Shown: positions 57,019-64,000 of the stretch, piece by piece
How positions within the stretch are numbered: position 1 is the first letter of the stretch
How the letters are laid out: each line of letters opens with the position of its first letter
Source: Adiantum capillus-veneris
Lineage: Eukaryota; Streptophyta; Polypodiopsida; Polypodiales; Pteridaceae
Direction: 5' to 3'
Assembly: GCA_014529385.2 (NCBI GenBank)
Contig: CM043966.1
Coordinates: 42,973,037 to 43,037,036 of the forward strand
DNA length: 64,000 bases
Notes under the pieces: generated by a model
What the model was told of the DNA's origin: nothing
What the model saw: the letters and a program-made list of their open reading frames with translations, nothing else
Databases searched by the model: none
Made by a program: the position numbers and the translations under genes

Positions 57019-57060
<42 letters not shown>
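56748..57060. repeat. 154-bp GC-richer tandem duplication with (CT)n
   Basis: Two copies of a unit starting CCTGTTCCCCATGATTGACG at about 56,748 and 56,902, each ending CACGCGGGCCGGCTTGTCTC and separated by (CT)n. Composite copy 1 has a single version (about 42,382-42,480), so the duplication is specific to copy 2. Confidence 0.88.
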
Positions 57061-57072
<12 letters not shown>

Positions 57073-57944
57073 CTTCTCTTGCGTAGCGCGCTGCAACCTG
57101 CCCCGTCAGTGCACGTAACTTTCTCTCTGGTCTTCACTGTCCTGCACCGCTGGCCTGTTGACTGCCCGACGCTTGCACGATGCCACGATCTGCCTCTCTC
57201 ACGGCTTCTGTTGCGCACCACGGCCCCTCCGTCAACTCTCGCTACACGCCAACATGGCCCTGCATCACCCACAACAAGTAAGCAAATAAGCTTTAAACAT
57301 TTGATTTTTAAAATTTTTATTTTTAGTTTTAAGAAAATAAAATAGGAAAATAAACTTTAAAAAAAGAGGTCTTTAAATTCATTAAAATAAAAAAATTCAC
57401 ACAAAAATTCACAAAAACAAAAGAAAAATGGTTTTAAAAATTATAAAGAAAGAAAAGTCATTAAAAATTTACATAAAAATCAAAAACCTTACAAAAAACT
57501 CCTAAAAAATAAAAAATTGATATGATAAATCACAAAGCATCGTAAAATTCATAAAAACTCATAAGAAATTCATAAAAAATCATTAATTGATAAAAAATTC
57601 ACAGAAGCTTCAAAAAATTCTAGAAAAATTCCAAAATCCACCGAAAACTTCTTTAAAAATCAATACGTTTTCAAAAAGAACATAAAAAACATAAAAATTT
57701 CAAAAAATTAAAATTTCACAAAAAATAATAAAATTGAAAAGAGAGAAGTCGAAAAACAGAAAAAAAGGGGGGACAAAAAAACAAACAAAAATCAAAATCC
57801 AAAAAGCAAGTTCGGGAAAATCACACACCACAAAGCGAGCAAATCAAGAAGAAGTAAACCAGATCAACAGAAGAACAAGTGAAAACGACCAACTCAAAGC
57901 CGTTCTAGCGGCAGACAAATTTCAAAATTTTGCACGCTAGAAAA

Positions 57945-58690
57945 TGAGACAAAACTCACGTGTATTCTTAGGGATTCTAAAAACATTAAAGTCCTACAGT
58001 GAATAAAGCTTAGAATAACTTAGGGTTTTTATTTTTAAAACAAAACTCACAAGAGTGAGTGATGTTTTATTAGGCAAATCAAACAATTACAACACTGGCC
58101 TAGCTCACAATCCGAGCCAAGGCATCCGTAAGACTAGGTAGATACAAGAGGGGTTTCAAAATGTACACAAAAGACCCCAGCTGTCCCTAGCTTTCCAACA
58201 TTGTATTGATGGCCCAATTCCATTCACTAGGGTCCTTGCTTTTACCAAATGAAGCAATCAGTTGTTTACTTTCTTGTATGATCTCCAAGAAGCAAGCACA
58301 TGAGAGATCATTCTCAAAGACTCAACAATTCCTGGCCTTCCAAATTTGCTTAAAATAATTCGGTTTCTTAGAGGCTACTCACATAAGCTTATCATTTATG
58401 AATCCGCTTCAAGATGGAACTCTTATTGATCATGAGGTTTTACAACTAAATAACAATTTAAACATCCACCTTGGCCAACAACTTTAAATGTTCTAGCCAT
58501 TTTTGCATCCTTGCTCCAATCTACTTCATGTTAAATAAGTGTTCTGCTACTGAGTCACCATTGTAACCAACTTGTAAGAACACTATGACCCAACTAAAGC
58601 ACTCTAAAATTGCCTTATCAAAATCCAATGTCTAAAAGCATATGCTCTTATCATCATTTTTTTTCCAAAAATCTCATCGTATAAATTGTT
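57945..58690 (-). pseudogene. Non-coding stretch with a LINE tail fragment
   Basis: Minus strand near 58,195-58,370 gives FKQIWKARN, a stop, then VFENDLSCACFLEIIQESKQ, like the IWKERN...F block near the end of plant LINE polyproteins. The rest shows nothing recognisable. Confidence 0.4.
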
Positions 58691-60202
58691 TCTACGCTGC
58701 ATTGCATTTAAATGCCAGTACCAAAAAAACATACATATAAAACATCAGTATACGCCGAAATCCCGAATAGCCATATTTTTTCTTTTTGATTGAAATATAT
58801 TTTGATCGAATGATATTTTGATCGAAATATCTTTTGATCAAAAAACTACTTATATAAAGACCGTCGTCGGTTTTAATCGAAACCAACGACTGCAGTTGAG
58901 AGTGCAATAGATAGCTGGAGTTTATTGAGGTATAATTTTAAAGTTGTTTCATTTTGCTCTAACTTGTTTTTGTGTGTTGTGCCAGACTCATGTAGTGCAA
59001 TAGTTTTTCTCTCACCACATAGTTGAATGCAGGTTATAGGCCACTTCTTGGTGTGTAGCCATCCGGCTCACTCCAGAAGTGAGTAGAAACTAGTTGCTTT
59101 TCTCGTGATATGCAACCACTTGGCTCACTGCAGAGAAGGGTTTTAGGACAGACTTAGATTCTCACTCATGTGGTGCAGTAGTCTATCTCTAACCAACATG
59201 GCTGAGTTACAATTTAGTGGTCGACTCGTGCAGTGCAATAGGCATGATGCTACACCTCTCACTTCAGAGTGACCTATAGGTTTCTCAATTTTAGATCAAC
59301 TCAAATTATTATTTGTAGCACATAGGAACACAAGAGTTCTGCTCGTCAAACGGAGAGTGGAGAGATGCATAGTTTATGCCCTCTTCATCTTTTTGTGATG
59401 CACAATTTACTCTTGTCATTCGAACTCCAAAGACACGTCATTGTTCATCACCAAATGACTTGGTGTTGTCTTGGATGTAGATACATACGATTTTTGGCCT
59501 GCATATGAGATTGTTAAGTTGTTGGCTAATGTTTGTGTTGTGAGCTCCACACACTTCATCAGGGATTGGATTAAGTCACATCAGTGTTCTTACTACATAG
59601 AAATATGAGGGATACGTTTGTCTACCAAAGAGTGGAGAGATGCATAACTATGCCTCTTCATCTTAGCATGACACGCCTTGTCCCCGCCTTGCCCTTGTAC
59701 TTTCTGATCCGTAGATACGCCACCTATCAGTAGATGACTTGGTGTTTTCTTGGATGTAAATATGTACAATGTTTGGCCACAATTTGAGATTCTTAAACTC
59801 TCCGCTAATGGTTGTGTTGTGCGTTCCAAACACTTCATCGGGGATTAGATTGATTAAACTATCAATCAACATTACAACAACGTCCAGGACTTGTGTTGAG
59901 CGTACCTCACACAAGCTCGATTGTTCACATTCATGCTCTAATCATTTACGTGTATTATGTAACACACATACATGGTCCAGTTCTTGTGATGAGTGTCCCT
60001 CACACTCCTGGCCTGTTCACCTCTCTCCATCTCTCTCTCTTTGTGTGTTCTCTTTATTGTACAATGTATGGATTGCAATCATAATATATCATTGTTTGCT
60101 ATGAATTATGTCAATTGTGTATGTATTACGATCATGACACAATTTTGATAGTTTCCCCTCTCCTCTAACAACGTTTATGTTTTAAAATCATATCTTGCAG
60201 AT
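58690..60202. other. Diverged tandem repeats, no supported gene
   Basis: TTTTGATCGAA-like units at 58,775-58,855 precede TATATAAAG. A unit of about 280 bp is duplicated: GAGAGTGGAGAGATGCATA recurs at about 59,360 and 59,632, and GACTTGGTGTT plus TTCTTGGATGT at about 59,458 and 59,738. A ~93-bp pair shares CTCACAC and TGTTCAC at about 59,882-60,020. Confidence 0.6.
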
Positions 60203-60484
60203 ATGGAGGATACTAAGCTGGAGAAACATCAACGAAAATTTGCCTTCAAAGTGATACCGTGTCACTTTCATCACATGTCAAAGCCTGAGCTTCGTCATTG
60301 CCTAAACCCCTCTGCTCCAAAACATTATTACCAGTTCACAGAGGCCTTAGCAAAGTCTATATTTGAGCATCTTCAGCACGCATTTACACCTGCTACTTTT
60401 GACATATCTCTAATGACATCAGGTTCACTATTGAACATGGTTAAGCAGTCTATTGGACATACATTAGAAAGAGGATGGCTCTAG
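60203..60484 (+). CDS. Unknown 93-codon ORF truncated by MITE
   Basis: ATG ORF (MEDTKLEKHQRKFAFKVIPC) whose last ~7 codons lie in MITE copy 2, so the original frame was cut by that insertion. No family recognised. It could be an exon or chance. Confidence 0.3.
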   Translation: MEDTKLEKHQRKFAFKVIPCHFHHMSKPELRHCLNPSAPKHYYQFTEALAKSIFEHLQHAFTPATFDISLMTSGSLLNMVKQSIGHTLERGWL

Positions 60485-60899
60485 AAGGGCCTCTTTATTA
60501 TGGAGGTGATTAACATTTTGACGAATAGGTGCATGCCCTGTGTGCAAAAATGGTGGGTGTCTAAGAGAGGTGTAAGAGTGGTCAAAGGATGCACTTTTTC
60601 CTCCCAAAAAGGGGGTGGACAACTTTATGATTTTTTGGCCTTCCATAACTCCTATATACGATCTTTGATTTGAGCGGGGAGATTGTAGATATGTTATCTA
60701 CACACCGAGCTCTTTCCATAGATATATTACATGATATGGTTTTAAAATTATTTTGGGGGAAAAATGTAATTTAAATAAACTAACTGTTTTGCTTGTTTGA
60801 ATTCAAAAGTTGTCCTTTGATTGCTTTCTTAATACTAAAACTTGACTCCTTTAAACTGCCAAATAAAGAGGCCTCCTAGACCCCATTCTCTTCCTAATG
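60462..60899 (-). mobile_element. MITE copy 2 (438 bp), inverted relative to copy 1
   Basis: Ends CATTAGAAAGAGGATGGCTC and its inverse ...TTCTCTTCCTAATG. Flanks TTGGACATA and TTGCAAAGA agree at six of nine positions, hinting at a degenerate 9-bp target duplication. Confidence 0.83.
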
Positions 60900-61364
60900 T
60901 TGCAAAGATTTTTTAGGATCTAAAAAAGCCATGAAATCATTACTTTGCCAGGCATAGCTACTCGCATACAACTTGTGCAAAAATTGTATATTGAGTTTAA
61001 GAGCAAGGGAAAGTTCAAAAGAGCAATAAAGCACACAAGAGTGGAAGCCAGCTCTTATGGTGTACTTAAAAGCTAGAAACTACCGTTAGCATAGATTCTT
61101 TGCTAGAAACTGCAATCTTCAACATACAGGCTCCGCAGCTAGGAGAAGGGAGATGGGCACACGTTGTCGAGAAATTTGCGGTCTTGCCAGGAAAGCACCG
61201 GGATTTTGGCTGTGAGAGTTTGTGAGAGAACTCCAAAAAACTATATGAAGGATTTAAACCATAAACGCCATGAAGACTAGGGTTTGGAAGGAAGTGCAAT
61301 CAAAGAAGCCCCACTTTTTCTCTCTTGCACTCACACACACAAAGAAAGAACACAAAAGAGAATA
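60900..61364. other. No supported gene
   Basis: Only short minus-strand frames (61,066-61,299) without recognisable motifs. Confidence 0.4.
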
Positions 61365-61577
61365 TCAAAACAACACAAAGATAAAAAAATCAAGGCTATG
61401 GTCGTATTGTATCATCAGTAATATGAAAGGGTTAATATATGAGTTAATGGCGTTCAATATTTGCCGACCAAACATGCTACAAATTGTTCTTCGGAATTGT
61501 AGTTTTGTGCTTACCATAATATATATGTTTTGTCTAGTGATTGGGATTAATTGTGTGTACAAATCCTCTTGGTTCAT
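61365..61577 (-). other. Leader ORF module B, second locus
   Basis: 70-codon minus-strand ORF (MNQEDLYTQLIPITRQ ... SLDFFIFVLF), aligned without gaps to 4,534-4,746 with conserved STKLQF, NPFIL and IFVLF. Here B lies on the gag-ward side of A, the reverse of the left locus. Confidence 0.45.
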
Positions 61578-61795
61578 AGCAAGATAATAACTACACTTAC
61601 GTCAAAAGAAAAGTTATAGTCTATAAGAGGTAGTATGATGGGATCCAGTGAAAGAAGTATTTCATTGAGCCTTTCTGGGCCAAAGAGAAACACTATACGT
61701 TGTTGAAAGTGTATTTTACGATTAATCCATACGTTAATTCCAATAGATCGCACAGAGTGAAAGCGATAAAAATTCTCATCATGTGGATTATTCAT
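61574..61795 (-). other. Leader ORF module A, second locus
   Basis: 73-codon minus-strand ORF with RKIHFQQRIVFLFGPER, EILLS and IILPLIDY, matching 4,294-4,512. It overlaps module B by four bases. Confidence 0.45.
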
Positions 61796-61829
61796 CTAGG
61801 ATAACTCTAGTATGTGCAAAATGTAGATA

Positions 61830-63182
61830 TGAGAGAAGAGAAGAGAAGAGAAGAGAGTTTCTCTCCCAAGCTCTAATCTTGCCCGTAGGCAATAAGGATA
61901 CTGCAAGGAGAGATGTACCTGTAGCAAGGAGAACCTAGAATTTGTAGAGAGAATGAATTTCTAAGAGTGAGAGAGATAGGTTTTTTTAAGGAGATGAGAT
62001 TAGATATATATATGTTGGATTAGAGATGAAAAAGAAAACAACAAGAAATCAACAAAGTATCAATGTAGAACACATCTTACTTGACAAACCCTTCGGCACC
62101 GTTTTTGATGGAGAGAGAAGAAGAGGGAAGACTTCCACTTTGATTGATACACCAAGTTCAAGACCTTCTTTGATTAGAGTTGATCTTCCAAGGATAGCGT
62201 ACAAGAATGGCTAGTCTTCCTCTAGGAGAAAGTGTAGGCTTAGGCTTATCTTAATGGCTAAGTACAATTAGGCATTATTACTCTCACTCCCTCATGAATT
62301 CCTCTCATCAATGGCTTGAAGGATTCAATGGTTTTCAAGGAAGAAGAGGTCCCCTTTTATAGGTGAAGGGAACCCCCAAGGGTTTACACAAGAAGAGAAG
62401 AGCCAATGTGAATAGAAACTGAAAAAGTTGGAAATGAGCTGTCCCTGCATGATGTGGGCAGACTAGGGTCCAGTATTTTGATCATATCTACTCAACCATG
62501 GCTCCAAATAAATAAGTAAAAATTTGGGCAGAAAATTCAGCTCATTAACTACGACTCCTATTTTATATACTTTTTCCAATTCGGATTGAAACCTTGTGTA
62601 AAAAAATCATCAAAATAGGCTACAGTTTTGGCAAGAAAAGTCTTCTTGTGGTCCCCTTAGCTTAGACTTTTGTTTGATTCCAATGGACACCTCATGCCAT
62701 ATGAAAGCATGACATTGCTCCTTGACAAATTTTTGTAGTCATGCTTGCAATAATACATTAAAATAGGGGTATCTTTGAGAATCATGGAAGCTAGTGTCCC
62801 ACTAGCATTTGATTCCTTCCTAGTAGCTATTTAAAAGAAATATAAGAAAAATATGAAAAATACATAGAATATATATATATTGGAAGTTACCCTATATATA
62901 GGATCTAGCTAGGGTGTGAGATGATAATGAGATAGTAGAAATAAAGAATCAATGCTTTTTGCCTCAAGTTAAAGAGGCGGAGCTATTGATGCTTTTTCCA
63001 TAATACCTTTTGATGGTAAAGTAAGAATATGTTACCCTTGAGATAATAGGATGAGATAGAAAGCTTATTACTATACTTAGATATGCATATGTACATTGTA
63101 AAAAATATAATTATTTATCAAAAAAGTTGCAAGATAGATCTTGTAGCATGCGTTCCCACTATGTACGTGTCACAGCACGACA
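61830..63182 (-). mobile_element. LTR of minus-strand gypsy element, left end uncertain
   Basis: The right end is well placed: plus-strand CACAGCACGACA at 63,171-63,182 next to a pyrimidine run, so on the minus strand a polypurine tract is followed by TGTCGTGCTGTG. A minus-strand TATA box lies at 62,353-62,362. The 62,460-62,720 part resembles 6,450-6,700 of the left LTR. A (GAAGA)n-like run at about 61,832-61,858 lies near the presumed left end. Confidence 0.55.
62353..62362 (-). promoter_or_regulatory. LTR TATA box
   Basis: Minus-strand CTATAAAAGG, same decamer as at 5,721-5,730. Confidence 0.55.
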
Positions 63183-64000
63183 TCCACCCCCTCTAAACCT
63201 GCACATCGTTTGGTACGTGCCACATTTTCTCTTTGTAAGATTAACCCTCTTGCACATCTTCCTTGTTTTCATCTTCACTTGCAGATCCCAAAGCTTCATC
63301 TTCACTTTGATTGTCACCTGTGTTTTTTTCTTCCTCAACATCTTCGGGATCACTGTCTCCTCTTCTCTTAAACATTTTGATCCTTTTCCTGCAATGGGAA
63401 TCTTTACTTCTGTACCATCTAGTTCAGACAAGCTGTAAGTAGCATTTTCATGCACATGCTTTACAACATACGGTCCAAACCATATTTTTGAGAACTTACG
63501 CATGATTGTGTGCTGGTTATCAAGGATACTATCATATACTAAAACCCAGTCACCTTTGTCAATTGCTTTGCTCCTAAGCCGATGTCGCTTATCAAAGTAG
63601 TCCTTGTTTTTTAGCCTTGCATTTTTGAGTCGTTCTTTTGCAGCCTCAATGTCTCCAGGTCTTCTCTCTAGTTGCATTACGCGCAATGCAAGGAGACCTT
63701 CCCTTCTAAGCGCCTATTGCCAAGGTAGTACATTCCATGTGGGAATTGTATCTTCAATCGACATCACTGGCTTTTGACCATACATTAGCTCGGCAGGCAT
63801 ATAGCCAGTTACTGAGCTATGTGTTGTACGATCAGCCCATAAAGCATATAGTAACAGTTTTGGCCACTCACCAACTCTTCCTTCGCAAGCCTTGGCCAAA
63901 GCTTTGATGATAGAAGGATGCCCTCTTTCACTTTTTTCATTGCATTCACGGTTGTAAGCTGTAGTAAGAGAAGGCTTGATTCCTAATTTGGAAAAGAACT
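63159..64000 (-). pseudogene. pol: Ty3/gypsy integrase C-terminal half, right-edge element
   Basis: Minus-strand frame open from the window edge: LGIKPSLTTAYN, KSERGHPSII (the catalytic Glu of D-D-E), EWPKLLLYALWADRTTHSS, GYMPAELMYGQKPV, then an in-frame TAG at 63,714-63,716, DKGDWVLVYDS, and a GPY-type domain KIWFGPYVVKHV. A Lys-rich tail ends at TAG 63,159, inside the LTR. No chromodomain is seen. The rest of the element lies beyond the window, so its relation to the left-edge element cannot be tested on pol. Confidence 0.87.
63183..63197 (-). other. Polypurine tract of the right-edge element
   Basis: Minus-strand TTTAGAGGGGGTGGA immediately before the LTR start. It lies within the last pol codons, so pol runs into the LTR. 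Confidence 0.65.

Larger units (their letters stand above)
53144..57944. repeat. Composite repeat unit, copy 2
   Basis: Matches 40,692-43,370, starting in the Pif1 fragment (GMCCMITKNTNLTIIVENG at 53,215-53,271). It is interrupted by a 1.9-kb insertion at 53,271-55,215, then resumes GATGCAACATGCATTGTCGAT. It carries the LINE fragment, the CT/CA block with an extra 154-bp duplication, and the A-rich tail. Confidence 0.82.

Overview
This window looks like nuclear DNA of a land plant. It is built almost entirely of mobile elements, mostly Ty3/gypsy LTR retrotransposons in several layers of decay. I found no intact host gene, rRNA, tRNA or CRISPR array. The plant assignment rests on a Tat-type pol with a second RNase H domain, primer sites matching tRNA-Asp, a DUF659/hAT transposase relic, and fragments of PLS-type pentatricopeptide (PPR) repeats, which are typical of land plants. 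I cannot name the species.

Layout. 1-~7,140: minus-strand Tat-like gypsy element cut by the left edge (integrase start, two RNase H domains, RT, protease, gag, leader with two repeated ~70-codon ORFs, primer site, long LTR). 7,297-13,518: minus-strand gag-only element (called Y here) with an LTR, a tRNA-Asp primer site and a 2.4-kb leader holding an array of 24-bp palindromes. 13,519-17,900: decayed unassigned sequence with one LTR-like end. 17,900-20,633 continuing at 34,058-35,631: first copy of an old family (called X), split by a younger insertion. 20,639-34,052: a complete plus-strand gypsy element (called P here) with both LTRs, a 5-bp target duplication (AGTCC), primer site and polypurine tract. 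Its RT core is deleted and it carries extra genes after the integrase. 37,460-39,545: hAT transposase relic. 40,221-43,370 and 53,144-57,944: two copies of a composite repeat that joins Pif1-like helicase and LINE pieces to a CT-rich tract; the second copy contains a 1.9-kb LTR-like insertion carrying PPR fragments. 43,537-49,869: second copy of X, with an unoccupied version of the P insertion site. 51,085-51,530 and 60,462-60,899: two inverted copies of one MITE. 61,365-64,000: leader modules, LTR and the 3' end of a minus-strand gypsy integrase that runs off the right edge.

Most unusual content. P has two retropepsin-like domains, one in the normal place before RT (DGG) and one after the integrase (DTG). 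The second is followed in the same frame by a chain of W-x-P-K motifs. X shows the same downstream pairing (protease-like domain then W-x-P-K motifs) but has no recognisable RT or integrase, and its gag region repeats a nine-residue Y-x-[DN]-x-x-[GS]-x-x-Y motif five times. Together these suggest a recurring accessory 3' module in related retroelements. P itself must rely on other elements for reverse transcription.
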